DNA of 64,000 nucleotides from Bog-756 sp963699105 (GTDB lineage Bacteria > Actinomycetota > Acidimicrobiia > Acidimicrobiales > RAAP-2). Shown piece by piece: positions 52,503-61,923 of this stretch; position 1 is the first letter of the stretch, and each line of letters starts with the position of its first letter. The notes under the pieces are model-generated. The model did no database searches. It was not told the DNA's origin and saw only the letters and a list, made by a program, of their open reading frames with translations. The position numbers were made by a program, and so were the translations under genes. The stretch lies in contig CAVOTI010000005.1 of the NCBI GenBank assembly GCA_963699105.1, forward strand, positions 868,001 through 932,000. The letters are read 5' to 3'.

Positions 52503-53372
52503 ATGGACCAGCGCACCATCACCGCCAACGGCGTCGAGTTTTCCTACCTGAGCGACGGACCGGACGACGGTCCCTTGGCCCTGTGCCTCCATGGGTTCCC
52601 CGACACCGCCCACACCTGGCGTCACCTGCTCCCTCGACTGGCCGAGGCCGGGTACCACGGGGTGGCTCCCAACCTCCGCGGCTACGCGCCGACCTCGGTT
52701 CCAAAGGACGGTCTCTACGACACGGGAACGCTGGCTCTGGACGCCGGAGCACTCCACCAGGCATTGGGCGGCCGCGGTGACGCGGTGATCATCGGGCACG
52801 ACTGGGGAGCGGCGGCGGCCTACAACACCGCCGCCCACGAGCCACAGCGGTGGCGACGCGTGGTGGCGGGGGCTGTGCCCCCCTTGGCCTCGATGGCAGA
52901 AAGGTTCTTCACCTACGACCAGCTTCGCCGAAGCTGGTACGTGTTCTTCTTCCAGACACCGTTCGCCGAGATGGCGGTAGCTCAGGACGACTACTCGTTC
53001 ATCGATCGGCTGTGGGCTGACTGGTCCCCCGGCTACGACGGTTGGTGGGATGCCGCCCAGGTGAAGAAGGCGCTCGCCTCCCCCGAGAGCCTGGGAGCGG
53101 CCATTGGCAGCTACCGGGCCATGTTCGCCGGACCCCCCGAGGAACCCAACGCCGCCGCGGCCCAGACCGCCGGCAGCGCGGTCTCGCCCCAGGCGACTCT
53201 CTATCTGCACGGTGCCGACGACGGTTGCATGGGCGTTGATGTGATCGGGCCGGTGACCGAGTTCCTCGGACCGGGATCGGAGATGCACGTCATCGCCGGT
53301 GCCGGCCATTTCTTCCACGTCGAGCGGCCTGACGAGGTCAACGCCCATATCCTCCGCTTCATCACCGCCTGA
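52503..53372 (+). CDS. Alpha/beta-hydrolase (epoxide hydrolase-like)
   Basis: 289 residues. Oxyanion-loop HGFPDTAHTW, nucleophile Asp in IIGHDWGAAAAYN and the terminal His in AGAGHFFHVERPDEV. The DWG nucleophile elbow (rather than SxG) is that of epoxide hydrolases and haloalkane dehalogenases; the HGFP start fits epoxide hydrolase. Start ATG 52503. The substrate is unknown. Confidence 0.8.
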   Translation: MDQRTITANGVEFSYLSDGPDDGPLALCLHGFPDTAHTWRHLLPRLAEAGYHGVAPNLRGYAPTSVPKDGLYDTGTLALDAGALHQALGGRGDAVIIGHDWGAAAAYNTAAHEPQRWRRVVAGAVPPLASMAERFFTYDQLRRSWYVFFFQTPFAEMAVAQDDYSFIDRLWADWSPGYDGWWDAAQVKKALASPESLGAAIGSYRAMFAGPPEEPNAAAAQTAGSAVSPQATLYLHGADDGCMGVDVIGPVTEFLGPGSEMHVIAGAGHFFHVERPDEVNAHILRFITA

Positions 53373-53439
53373 CCCGGCCTCACCCGCCTGACCGAGCCAC
53401 CTGACCGACCCGCCTGACCGGGCCCAGCTCCGGCCCCCA

Positions 53440-54360
53440 CTACGGCAGGCGCAGAATCCCCCGATGGTCACGGAGGACCAGTCCGTCCCTGACCAGGCCA
53501 TCGACGACGCGGTCGACCCGGTCGGGGTCATCGGGCCATCCGGCCACCTCGGCCCGTTCGTGGGGCTGGATACTTCGGCGCCGCAGGGCATCGACGAGTC
53601 GGCCCCGGCCCTGACGATCGGATCCCTCGAAGGCGGACTGGGCTTCGGTGGTACCCGCCGAACCGCGGGCCGGATCAGGGTCCGGTCGACCCTCGGCCGC
53701 CCAACGGCATCGGCGCCGGACCGGGCAGGCCCGACATCGCGGGTCGCCTTTCAGGCAAAGGGTGGCCCCGAGGTCGATCAGGGCCTGCCCGAAACTCCAC
53801 CCCCTCGCGGCCGGCACCATGGTGTCCACCAGGTCCTGGGCCTCGGCTGGGCCGAGGGGTCGCCCGGCGACGGCACGGGAGAGCACTCGTCCGGCGTTGG
53901 TGTCCACCACGCCCACGTCGGCCTCGAAGGCGAAGGCCAACACGGCGCGGGCCGTGTAGGCCCCGACGCCCGGAAGACCGAGCAGGGCTGTCAGGTCCGA
54001 GGGAACCCTCCCCCCGTGGTCGGCGACGATGGCTGCCGCCGACCGGTGCAGGTTACGGGCCCGCCTGTTGTAGCCGAGTCCCTCCCACGCCCGGAGGACC
54101 GACCCGAGAGACGCCTCGGCGCAGGCGGCCGGGGTGGGGAAGGCGGCCATGAACCGCCGGTAGGCCGGAACCACCCGGGCCAGCTGCGTCTGCTGGGCCA
54201 TGACCTCGCTGACCAGCACCGCCCACGGGTCACGGATGGCTCGCCACGGCAGGTCGGGCCGCCTCGAGTCCGAGCCGAGAGACCCGCCCCACGCATCGAT
54301 TGCCCGCCCGATGGCGCGAACCTGGGCGTCGGGCCGGGTCCGGTCGCCCGCCCCGCTCAA
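53440..54360 (-). CDS. mutY: A/G-specific adenine DNA glycosylase
   Basis: About 306 residues. Removes adenine mispaired with 8-oxoguanine. Catalytic Glu in LVSEVMAQQTQLARV, HhH GLPGVGAYTARAVL, catalytic Asp in GVVDTNAGRVLSR and a [4Fe-4S] site C-x6-C-x2-C-x5-C (CLKGDPRCRACPVRRRC). There is no NUDIX-like C-terminal domain, only a short variable tail, as in actinobacterial MutY. TTG 54360 overlaps the upstream MaoC stop; I prefer it over upstream starts that would overlap much more. The start remains uncertain. Confidence 0.88.
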   Translation of the reverse strand: MSGAGDRTRPDAQVRAIGRAIDAWGGSLGSDSRRPDLPWRAIRDPWAVLVSEVMAQQTQLARVVPAYRRFMAAFPTPAACAEASLGSVLRAWEGLGYNRRARNLHRSAAAIVADHGGRVPSDLTALLGLPGVGAYTARAVLAFAFEADVGVVDTNAGRVLSRAVAGRPLGPAEAQDLVDTMVPAARGWSFGQALIDLGATLCLKGDPRCRACPVRRRCRWAAEGRPDPDPARGSAGTTEAQSAFEGSDRQGRGRLVDALRRRSIQPHERAEVAGWPDDPDRVDRVVDGLVRDGLVLRDHRGILRLP

Positions 54361-54869
54361 CTCCAGACGTCGTCCCCGTAGGGACGCTGACGGACGGGGG
54401 CCCCGGCCCGCTTCCACACCATGACCTTGCGGCGGAAGAAGCACACCTCTTCACCCCGCTGGTTGAAGCCCTTGGTCTCGACGGTGACGATGCCGCGGTC
54501 GTCACGCGACTTGGACTCCGCCTTGGAGATGACTTTGGTCTCGGCATAGATGGTGTCGCCGTGGAAGGTCGGTGCCCGGTGGATGAGGGACTCGACCTCG
54601 AGGTTGGCGATGGACGACCCGCTCACATCGGGAACGCTCATCCCCAGCACCAGGGAGTACACCAGGTTGCCCACCACCACGTTCTTGCCGTGCACCGTCT
54701 CGTGCTCGGCGAACCAGGCGTCGATGTGCAAGGGGTGGTGGTTCATGGTGATCAGGCAGAACAGATGGTCGTCGGCTTCGGTGATCGTCTTGCCCGGCCA
54801 GTGGCGGTAGACGTCGCCGGGCTCGAAGTCCTCGAAGTAGCGACCGAACGGGCGCTCGAAGGTCGTCAT
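54357..54869 (-). CDS. MaoC-like dehydratase (hotdog fold)
   Basis: 170 residues, hotdog fold with GRYFEDFEPGDVYRHWPGKTITEADDHLFCLITMNHHPLHID, the hydratase-2 motif region with Asp and His, and VVVGNLVYSLVLGMSVPD. It probably hydrates enoyl-CoA thioesters or acts on mesaconyl-type CoA esters. ATG 54869. The stop overlaps the TTG start of mutY. Upstream is a 143-residue unknown protein at 13 nt. Confidence 0.75.
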   Translation of the reverse strand: MTTFERPFGRYFEDFEPGDVYRHWPGKTITEADDHLFCLITMNHHPLHIDAWFAEHETVHGKNVVVGNLVYSLVLGMSVPDVSGSSIANLEVESLIHRAPTFHGDTIYAETKVISKAESKSRDDRGIVTVETKGFNQRGEEVCFFRRKVMVWKRAGAPVRQRPYGDDVWS

Positions 54870-54882
54870 CAGGACGGCCGCC

Positions 54883-55314
54883 TCACTCCCGCACCAGAGT
54901 CGGCCGGGTGGTGAATCCGAGCACCCAATCCGTCTGCGACTCCCCGTCGATGGCCATGCGCCACGTGTACCGGGTGCCGGGGGTGAGGGGAAGCGGTCCG
55001 AGGTTGACGGCCAGGGCCACGTCGATGGGAGAACCCTCGGGGATCCCCGGGGGCCGGCCCACCGTGAACTCGCCACGAACCTCCACGGGATGCTCACCTT
55101 CGGGCGTGTCGACCAGTACCGGGCGACCGTCGGCGTCCTCGAGGAAGAGCTCCCAGTGGTGGGCGGTTTCGGCCTCGTGCCAGCCCACGTCGATCTTCAG
55201 GGCGATGGCCGAGGGCACCGGGTCGGGGCCGGTCATGCTCCAGCCGCCCCCCAGCACATAGAGCTTGCCGTCCGACACTTGGGCGGCATCGCACAGCATC
55301 ATGGTCACTCGCAC
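54883..55314 (-). CDS. Conserved actinobacterial protein of unknown function (DUF6941-like)
   Basis: 143 residues, probably beta-sandwich. The N-terminus MLCDAAQVSDGKLYVLGGGWS and IALKIDVGWHEAETAHHWEL match a family common in actinobacteria; I believe it is DUF6941, but cannot verify. It continues with VRGEFTVGRPPGIPEGSPID and TPGTRYTWRMAID, repeats typical of such proteins. No catalytic residues are apparent. Confidence 0.6.
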   Translation of the reverse strand: MRVTMMLCDAAQVSDGKLYVLGGGWSMTGPDPVPSAIALKIDVGWHEAETAHHWELFLEDADGRPVLVDTPEGEHPVEVRGEFTVGRPPGIPEGSPIDVALAVNLGPLPLTPGTRYTWRMAIDGESQTDWVLGFTTRPTLVRE

Positions 55315-55435
55315 GAAGACGAGGTTACCGGCTGGGCGGCGGGCCGGGATGCACGATCATGGGACGACACCCGGGGTGACCTGATCGGCGCCGGCGCCCC
55401 GACGATCGGGCCCATGGGCCCGGTAACCTGGCCCG

Positions 55436-56083
55436 ATGGAGCTTCGAGGGCTGAGGGACGATGTCTACCGCCGACCGCTTGGCACCGCCCTCGACCGCCT
55501 CGGGCTCGGACCGGGATGGACCTGTGTCGACGTCGGTGCCGGCGGGGGCGACGTGACGGTGGCACTGGCCGAGATCGTCGGACGGGAGGGGCGGGTCTAC
55601 GCGGTGGACAGCGATCCCACCGCCCGCGACGAGGTGGCCGAGGCGGCGGCGGCCCACAGCCAGGTGCTGGCCATCACCCAGGCCGGAGAGGACCTGCGAC
55701 TGCCCGAACTGGTGGACCTGGCCTTCTGCCGGTTCCTTCTTCTGCACGTGCACGATCCGGCCGAGGTCCTGGCCCGCATGGCGGGTACGGTGCGACCGGG
55801 GGGCTGGGTGGTGGCTCAGGAGCCGATCACCACGGCAGGTCGCATCGACGGACACGCGTTCTCGATGCCTTCGGCTCGCCACCCCGACATCGGCGCCCTC
55901 CTCCCATCGCTGGCACGCGATGCCGGCCTGATCACCGTCGACGCCTGGGCCGAGGCTCCGGCCGGCGCCGGGCCGGGACCGGTGGCCGACTACCTGAAGC
56001 TCCTCACCGAGGTGGACCCGGGGGACGACCCGGTGGTGCTGGCGCCGTTGGTCACCGTGGTGGCCCAGGTTCCCCCGGCCTGA
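55436..56083 (+). CDS. SAM-dependent class I methyltransferase
   Basis: 215 residues with the SAM-binding motif I VDVGAGGGDVTVALAE, motif II acidic AVDSDPTARDE, and LAFCRFLLLHV with MAGTVRPGGWVVAQEP. Substrate unknown. ATG 55436. It is divergent from the DUF6941-like gene. It is 95 nt upstream of the long acyl-CoA dehydrogenase. Confidence 0.75.
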   Translation: MELRGLRDDVYRRPLGTALDRLGLGPGWTCVDVGAGGGDVTVALAEIVGREGRVYAVDSDPTARDEVAEAAAAHSQVLAITQAGEDLRLPELVDLAFCRFLLLHVHDPAEVLARMAGTVRPGGWVVAQEPITTAGRIDGHAFSMPSARHPDIGALLPSLARDAGLITVDAWAEAPAGAGPGPVADYLKLLTEVDPGDDPVVLAPLVTVVAQVPPA

Positions 56084-56178
56084 GCCTGAGTCTCGGCCTG
56101 AGCCGTCGCCGACCACGCCTCCGGGGCCGGCGGTCCGGGCCCGGCGCCGTGCTCCTGACGCTTCGGTAACCTTGGAAA

Positions 56179-57805
56179 GTGACCGACGCCTCCCATCCCG
56201 ATCCTGATCTGGCCGCCGCCGCCGACGCCGTGGCGGTGGCCCGTTCGGTCCTCGACGCCGGCATCGCCTCGCTGGTGGCGGCGGGTGGCCCGGATGCCGC
56301 CCAGGTCATGGCCTACGACGTCGCCCATGCCGCCGCCGGCATACGCACCGCCGAAGCGGTGATCGGCTACGGCTCGCACGGGGAAACCGAAGCACGCATC
56401 GCCTGTGCCTTCACTGCCGATGCCCTGGCCGATCTGGGCATGCGAACCGTCGGGCGGACCGAGGAGTGGGGTGTGCCCGCCGACTGGATGGCCCCGGCCG
56501 AGAGGTTCGTCGCCACTTTTCGCCATCCCGACTTTCTGGCGTCGTTGGCCGATCAACAGGGCAGCCGGCACCTCGACGCCGACTTCGAGCTGGTGCGCGT
56601 GACCTTCCACCGGTTCGCCGAGGAACAGATCCGGCCCCGGGCCGAGCACATCCATCGGGCCAACACCGACATACCCGAGGAGATCATCGCCGGAATGGCC
56701 GAGATGGGCGGCTTCGGGATGTCGGTGCCCGAGGAATACGGGGGTTTCGCCACCGGAGGCGAGGCCGACTACATGGGGATGGTGGTCGCCACCGAGGAGC
56801 TGTCGTGGGCCTCGCTCGGAGCCGGCGGTTCCTTGATCACCCGTCCGGAGATCCTCACCCGGGCCCTGGTCCACGGAGGGACCGAGGAACAGAAGATCGA
56901 GTGGTTGCCCAAGCTGGCCACCGCTGAGGTGATGGGGGCCGTCGCCGTCACTGAGCCCGACTTCGGGTCCGACGTGGCCGGCGTGATCACCGCCGCCTCA
57001 CCCACCGCCGGCGGGTGGCTCATCAACGGGGTGAAGACGTGGTGCACGTTCGCCGCCCGGGCCGATGTGCTCATGTTGCTGGCGCAGGACCGACCCGGAC
57101 AGGTCCAAGGGCCATCGGGGCCTGTCTTTGTTCCTGGTGCAGAAGCCCCAGGCCGAAGGGCACGGGTTCTTGTTCAACCAGGAGGCCGGAGCGGACGGGC
57201 GGCCGGTGGACTCGTCGGGGCGCATGGAGGGACGCGCCATCGACACGCTGGGCTACCGGGGGATGCACTCCTACGAGGTGGCTTTCGAGAACTGGTTCGT
57301 GCCCGACGACAATCTGGTCGGGGGACCGGACGGACTCGGTCAGGGTTTCTACCTCCAGATGCAGGGCTTCGAGAACGGTCGGCTGCAGACGGCCGCCCGG
57401 GCCATCGGGGTGATGCAGGCCGCCTACGAGGCGGCACTCGAGTACGCCGAGAGCCGAGTGGTGTTCGGGGCGCCGATCGTCGACTATCAGCTGACGCGGG
57501 CCAAGTTGGGCCGGATGGCCGTCCTGATCCAGGCCGCCCGACAGTCCGCCTATGAGGTGGCCCGCCTGATGTCCAAGGGCGAGGGTGCCCTCGAAGCGTC
57601 GATGATCAAGGCCTACGTGTGCCGGGCGGCCGAGTGGGTGACCAGGGAGGCCCTTCAGATCCACGGTGGCATGGGATACGCCGAGGAGTTCGCGGTGAGC
57701 CGCTACTTCGTCGACGCCCGGGTGTTGTCCATCTTCGAGGGTGCCGACGAGACCCTGGCCCTGAAGGTCATCGCCCGACGGCTGGTGAGCGAGACCAAGG
57801 CCTGA
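56179..57805 (+). CDS. Acyl-CoA dehydrogenase with ~130-residue N-terminal extension (frame broken near 57084)
   Basis: FAD-dependent acyl-CoA dehydrogenase of about 540 residues after frame repair. An N-terminal helical extension (AAGGPDAAQVMAYDVAHAAAGI) precedes the core, whose markers include SRHLDADFELVRVTFHRFAEEQ, EEYGGFATGGEADYMGMVVA, TEPDFGSDVAG, RVVFGAPIVDYQLTRAKLG and ALQIHGGMGYAEEF. At about 57084, CTGGCGCAGGACC reads out of frame; deleting one g restores LLARTDPDRSKGHRGLSLFLVQ. Start GTG 56179. Similar long acyl-CoA dehydrogenases occur in many actinobacteria. A G-rich pentamer repeat follows the stop. Confidence 0.85.
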
Positions 57806-57810
57806 CGGCT

Positions 57811-57855
57811 GGGCTGGGCTGGGCTGGGCTGGGCTGGGCTGGGCTGGGCCGGGCG
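57811..57855 (+). repeat. GGGCT pentamer repeat (seven perfect and two degenerate copies)
   Basis: Seven consecutive GGGCT units (57811-57845), then GGGCC and GGGCG, directly after the acyl-CoA dehydrogenase stop and ending 31 nt before the next start. It satisfies the plus-strand G-quadruplex pattern several times. Confidence 0.9.
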
Positions 57856-57886
57856 ACCCGGGCCCGGCCGGGCTACCGTGATCCGC

Positions 57887-58630
57887 ATGGACTACGACTT
57901 CCTCGTCGATGCCGTCCGAGCGGAGAGCGGAGCCTTGGCCTTCGCCCTGGAGTCCGGGGCCACCGACGACCTCGTTCCCACCTGCGAGGGTTGGACGGTG
58001 AGGGACCTGGCCGTCCATGTCGGCAACTTCTCCGGATTCTGGTGCCACGTGCTATGCGAGGGCACCGGGCGGCCCAAACCGCCGATTCCCGAACCGCCCT
58101 CCGAGGACGAGGAACTCGTGCCGTGGATGACGTCGGCCTGCTCGGCGCTCATCGACGGACTCCAGTCGACCTCGCCGTCCACGCCGGTGTGGACATGGTT
58201 CGACGCCGACCACACGGCCGGGTTCGTGGCCCGGCGGAGCGCTCACGAACTGGCCGTGCATCGCTATGACGCCCAGGCATCCCGCGGTATCTGCACGCCG
58301 ATCCCGACGGAGCTGGCGGCCGACGGCATCGACGAGGTGCTCGACGTCTTGGTCACCACTCGCCAGCATTCGGGCAAGGGGTCGGGGCGGGTGCTCGCCC
58401 TCCGGTCGAGCGACGTCGGCACGGAGTGGCTGATCAGGCTGGAACCGGATCGGATCGTGGCTGATCGCACCTCAGAGGACGAGACGCCGGCCGAGGGCAG
58501 CAATCTGGTCGTCAGCGGCACGGCCAGCGACCTGGAACTGACCCTCTACCACCGGCCCACGTTGAGCCCGGTCGATGTCCACGGCGACTACACCGTTCTC
58601 GACGAGTGGCACCGGGAGTTCACCTTCTGA
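57887..58630 (+). CDS. Maleylpyruvate isomerase-type (MDMPI/DinB-like) protein
   Basis: 247 residues. The N-terminal DinB-like four-helix bundle has the family motif CEGWTVRDLAVHVG; the middle helix SAHELAVHRYDAQ carries two His of the metal site. The C-terminal beta domain (VVSGTASDLELTLYHRP) is the MDMPI C-terminal domain. Proteins with this two-domain layout are mycothiol-dependent enzymes or presumed so, which supports an actinobacterial host. ATG 57887. The short gap to the acyl-CoA dehydrogenase contains the GGGCT repeat. Confidence 0.8.
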   Translation: MDYDFLVDAVRAESGALAFALESGATDDLVPTCEGWTVRDLAVHVGNFSGFWCHVLCEGTGRPKPPIPEPPSEDEELVPWMTSACSALIDGLQSTSPSTPVWTWFDADHTAGFVARRSAHELAVHRYDAQASRGICTPIPTELAADGIDEVLDVLVTTRQHSGKGSGRVLALRSSDVGTEWLIRLEPDRIVADRTSEDETPAEGSNLVVSGTASDLELTLYHRPTLSPVDVHGDYTVLDEWHREFTF

Positions 58631-58700
58631 GCCGGCGTACGGCCTGTGGTTGGCGCCGCGCCCACCCGAACCGGTGGAGGCGGGCTGCCGCCGACGGAGA

Positions 58701-59639
58701 TCAGTCGGTCGACCGGGTCAGTCCGGCCCGTTCCCCCCGGGTGACGAATTTGGTGGCCATTTTGCGGGAGGCCTCGTCGATCATCTCGTCGCCGAACATG
58801 ACAGCCCCGGTGCGATCGTCCTCGGTGGCCTTCCGGTAGGCGTCGAGTATGTCCCACGCCCGGTCGAACTGTTCCTGCGTCGGCGAGTAGACCTCGTTGA
58901 GCACTCCGACCTGGTCGGGGGTGAGGGCCCACTTGCCGTCGTAACCGAGCACCCTCGTACGCTGCGAGAACTCCCGCAGGCTGTCGAGCTCCCGGATCTT
59001 GAGGAAGGGGCCGTCGATGACCTGGAGCCCGTTGGCCCGTCCGGCCATCAGGATTTTGGAGAAGACGTAGTTGAAGTGGTCGCCCGGGTATTCGGGGATG
59101 GACACCCCGCCGGTGAGCACCGGCATCTCCATCGAAGCGGCGAAATCGGCGGGACCGAAGATGATGGTCTCCAGACGGGGTGAGGCGGCGCAGATCTCCT
59201 CCACGTTGATCAGCCCTCGGGTGGTCTCGATCTGGGCCTCGATGCCGATGTGTCCGGCCGGAAGACCGGACTTCTTCTCCACCTGGGTGAGCAGAAGATC
59301 GAGAGCCACCACCTCGGCCGCCGTCTGCACCTTGGGCAACATCAGCTCGTCGAGCCGCTCTCCGGCATTGCCGACCACTTCGATGACGTCGCCGTAGGTC
59401 CATTCGGTGTCCCAGGCGTTGACCCGGACGCAGAGGACACGGTCGTCCCAGGGCAGGTTCTTGATGGCATCGGCCACCTTGGCCCGGGCCGCCTCCTTTT
59501 CCAGCGGGGCCACCGAGTCCTCGAGGTCGAGGAAGCTCATGTCGGCCGGCACCGTCGGGGCCTTGGCCAGGAACCGCTCGTTGGACCCGGGAGAGGACAT
59601 GCACGAGCGGCGGGGAAGGTAGCGGGAGCGTTCGGACAT
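58701..59639 (-). CDS. HpcH/HpaI-CitE type CoA-ester lyase (malyl-CoA lyase-like)
   Basis: 312 residues, TIM barrel of the citrate-lyase beta family. N-terminal RSCMSSPGSNERFLAKA, FLDLEDSVAP (metal-binding Glu/Asp region), LPKVQTAAEVVALD, IEAQIETTRGLINVEEI and FGPADFAASMEMP. It resembles L-malyl-CoA/beta-methylmalyl-CoA lyases more than CitE. ATG 59639 chosen because the family begins there. No neighbouring genes of the ethylmalonyl-CoA or 3-hydroxypropionate pathway are in view. Confidence 0.8.
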   Translation of the reverse strand: MSERSRYLPRRSCMSSPGSNERFLAKAPTVPADMSFLDLEDSVAPLEKEAARAKVADAIKNLPWDDRVLCVRVNAWDTEWTYGDVIEVVGNAGERLDELMLPKVQTAAEVVALDLLLTQVEKKSGLPAGHIGIEAQIETTRGLINVEEICAASPRLETIIFGPADFAASMEMPVLTGGVSIPEYPGDHFNYVFSKILMAGRANGLQVIDGPFLKIRELDSLREFSQRTRVLGYDGKWALTPDQVGVLNEVYSPTQEQFDRAWDILDAYRKATEDDRTGAVMFGDEMIDEASRKMATKFVTRGERAGLTRSTD

Positions 59640-59752
59640 GCCCGAATGGTACGGCCATGCGGGGGTCAGGCCCAAATGGTCCCCGGCCCGGGCAGGTGAT
59701 CCCCTGGAGGGAGCGGCCGGAGTGGTGGGCCTGGTGGGGCCGATGGGACCGA

Positions 59753-61021
59753 TCAGTGCTCGGACTGGCCGGCGGCATCGATCCGGTCAGAGTGGATCTG
59801 TCCGATCAGTTCGTCCGGCGTCAACTGCTCCGACAGGAGGCGGTCGAACCGCTCCGGATCGCCGTTGACGAAGGCCCGGCACAGGGGCAGCCCTTCGACG
59901 TAGCAGGTCAGATAGGCACGCCACGTCGGGTGGGTGAGGAACTCGACCGCTTTGGCCGCCCGGTCCGGCGACTGCAGGCCCCACCGGGCCACCTCGGCGG
60001 TCACGGTGTCGACGTCCGCCCCGTCCTCGTGGAGCCGGAAGGCGGCGTTCTGTCGGACGGCGCCCAGCGCCTCGCCGGCCTCGGACACCGCCGCCACCAC
60101 CTCGGCGTCGTAACGGATCCCGAGCGGGCGCAGGTGATCGGCCACGATGGACTCGGGCCGGCGCCCCATGACCACCTCCAGCCCCAGATCGGCCAGGCCC
60201 TCGGCCAACAGGCACTGAGGGGTACCGACCAGGAATATCGACTCCTCCCACCAGTGCCGGCGGCGGACGAGCCCGACCTCTTTGCGGGTGTGCTCGGTGT
60301 GATGGCCCGGATAGGACTCGTGAGCCACCAGGTGGGCCAGGCCGGTTGACAGCACCGGCAGATCGGTGTTCACCGCCACCCGGCTCTGCAGGTCGCCGAG
60401 GTAGTAGTTGAAGCCCGACCACGGTTGGCCGGTCACGAGCTCGAACTCCACCCGCTCGCCCTCGGGCAGGCCGAACCGCGCCTTGGTCCGGTCCCGGAGA
60501 TCCTCGGCCAGACTGTCGATGGCCGGACGGAGCTTGTCCACCGGCACGGCGTGGGACTCCCGCCATGACACCAGGCGCTCGGCCAGCCCTCCCGAACCCG
60601 GCAGCACCGCGTCGAGCTGACGATGGGCTTGTACCAGCACCTCGTCGTCCACCCGGGTGGGCCGCACCCCGTAGCAAGCTTCCACCTCGTCGGCGTATCC
60701 GATCTCCTCGCCGGCCAGCTTGCGGGCGGTGGTCAGCAGTCCGACCACCTGGGACCGGAGCCAGTGCCGGCGCCCCGGGGCTGAGTCGTCGGCCCTGCCC
60801 GGCCCGGACACCGGGTCGGGGTCGAGGGGGGCCGAGGACTCGACCCCGGCCAGTAGTTTCCGGGCCTCGGCTACCAGGTGCTCGGGAGAGCGCACCGGCT
60901 CGGCGTCTATCCGGGATGCCCACGCCGGTGGCCCGTAGTAGGCGTCGACCAACCCGTCGATGTGGCGTCCGAGCCGGAGGCCGAGTAGCAGATAGTCCTC
61001 GACCAGACCGGGCTCAGCCAC
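59753..61021 (-). CDS. DUF885-like zinc metallopeptidase-fold protein
   Basis: 422 residues with HESYPGHHTEH, the HExxPGHH zinc signature, and a downstream EGLADLG that could supply the third ligand. The DUF885 family contains predicted carboxypeptidase-like enzymes. It is mostly helical. Start GTG 61021, 6 nt after the end of the dienelactone hydrolase gene, so they form an operon. The peptidase activity and substrate are inferred from the motif only. Confidence 0.75.
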   Translation of the reverse strand: MAEPGLVEDYLLLGLRLGRHIDGLVDAYYGPPAWASRIDAEPVRSPEHLVAEARKLLAGVESSAPLDPDPVSGPGRADDSAPGRRHWLRSQVVGLLTTARKLAGEEIGYADEVEACYGVRPTRVDDEVLVQAHRQLDAVLPGSGGLAERLVSWRESHAVPVDKLRPAIDSLAEDLRDRTKARFGLPEGERVEFELVTGQPWSGFNYYLGDLQSRVAVNTDLPVLSTGLAHLVAHESYPGHHTEHTRKEVGLVRRRHWWEESIFLVGTPQCLLAEGLADLGLEVVMGRRPESIVADHLRPLGIRYDAEVVAAVSEAGEALGAVRQNAAFRLHEDGADVDTVTAEVARWGLQSPDRAAKAVEFLTHPTWRAYLTCYVEGLPLCRAFVNGDPERFDRLLSEQLTPDELIGQIHSDRIDAAGQSEH

Positions 61022-61027
61022 CGGGGC

Positions 61028-61720
61028 TCAGCTCAGCGTCTGGCGGAAGAACTCGATGGTTCGATCCCACAGCAGCTCGGCCGACTCCGCATGGTAGGCC
61101 TCGGGACGGTCCTCGTTGAAGAAGGCGTGGCCGGCGCCGGGATAGATGTGGAACTCGACGGACTTCCCGAGGGCCCGGAGCTCCGATTCGAGCTCACGGG
61201 CGGCCTCGGCGGTGAAGTAGTCGTCCTCTTCGGCGGCGTGCCCGAGGACGGCGGCGTCGAGTCGTGAGTAATCGGGCTGCACGTCGGGCCAGGGGATCAG
61301 GCCGTAGGCGGGGACCACCGCCTTCACCGCGTCGGGGCGCTGGGTCGCCAGCACCAGAGCCAGGCCGCCGCCCATGCAGAACCCGATGACGCCGACCTCG
61401 GACTTCCCCGTCCGCCTGACGAGCTCGTCGACCGCCCCACTGAGATCCTTGGCCGCCGTGTTCATCTCCAGGGCCATCATCTGCTTGCCCGCTTCGTCGG
61501 GCTCGGTGAGCGGGACCTTGGTGCCGTGATAGAGGTCGGGGGCGAGAGCCGTGAACCCGGCGGCGGCGAAGCGGTCGCAGGTCCGGGTGATCTGGTCGAC
61601 CAGGCCCCACCACTCCTGGAGGACGATGATCCCCGATGTCGACTGTGGTCCGGTGGCCGGTGAGGCGAGATAGCCGCTACCAGTGCCCCCGTTGCTCGCG
61701 AATTCGACGATTTCACCCAT
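61028..61720 (-). CDS. Dienelactone hydrolase family protein
   Basis: 230 residues; alpha/beta-hydrolase with nucleophile Cys in GVIGFCMGGGLALVLA, Asp in the HAAEEDDYFTAEAA region and His in YPGAGHAFFNEDRP, the Cys-Asp-His triad of dienelactone hydrolases. EWWGLVDQITRTCDRFA is the family's N-terminal motif. ATG 61720 has GGAGGG upstream. It is divergent from the NlpC/P60 gene. Confidence 0.85.
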   Translation of the reverse strand: MGEIVEFASNGGTGSGYLASPATGPQSTSGIIVLQEWWGLVDQITRTCDRFAAAGFTALAPDLYHGTKVPLTEPDEAGKQMMALEMNTAAKDLSGAVDELVRRTGKSEVGVIGFCMGGGLALVLATQRPDAVKAVVPAYGLIPWPDVQPDYSRLDAAVLGHAAEEDDYFTAEAARELESELRALGKSVEFHIYPGAGHAFFNEDRPEAYHAESAELLWDRTIEFFRQTLS

Positions 61721-61781
61721 GCTCGAAGACCCTCCTGCGACGGGCCCGAAGGCCGGCTTATCCGATCCCGTGATACTGGCA

Positions 61782-61787
61782 TATAGA
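61782..61787 (+). promoter_or_regulatory. Possible -10 element for the NlpC/P60 gene
   Basis: TATAGA in an AT-rich stretch, with TTATCC 18 nt upstream (61758-61763) as a weak -35 candidate. This would leave a leader of about 130 nt. I looked for a c-di-AMP (ydaO-type) riboswitch, which often precedes such genes, and did not recognise one. Confidence 0.3.
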
Positions 61788-61923
61788 TCACAGACAACGC
61801 CGGTTGCGCAGGGTATTCTCCCTCATTATCCCCAGGCGAATTTCGCGAAACCCCAGCTCACGAACTTGGCGCCTGCTTCCGTGCTTGTGGTCACGAGCTC
61901 ATTGGACTAGACAGTACGGTGAT

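Noticed and set aside
61721..61923. Possible c-di-AMP riboswitch before the NlpC/P60 gene
   Set aside because: Cell-wall hydrolases of this type often have one, but its conserved core sequence is not visible here.
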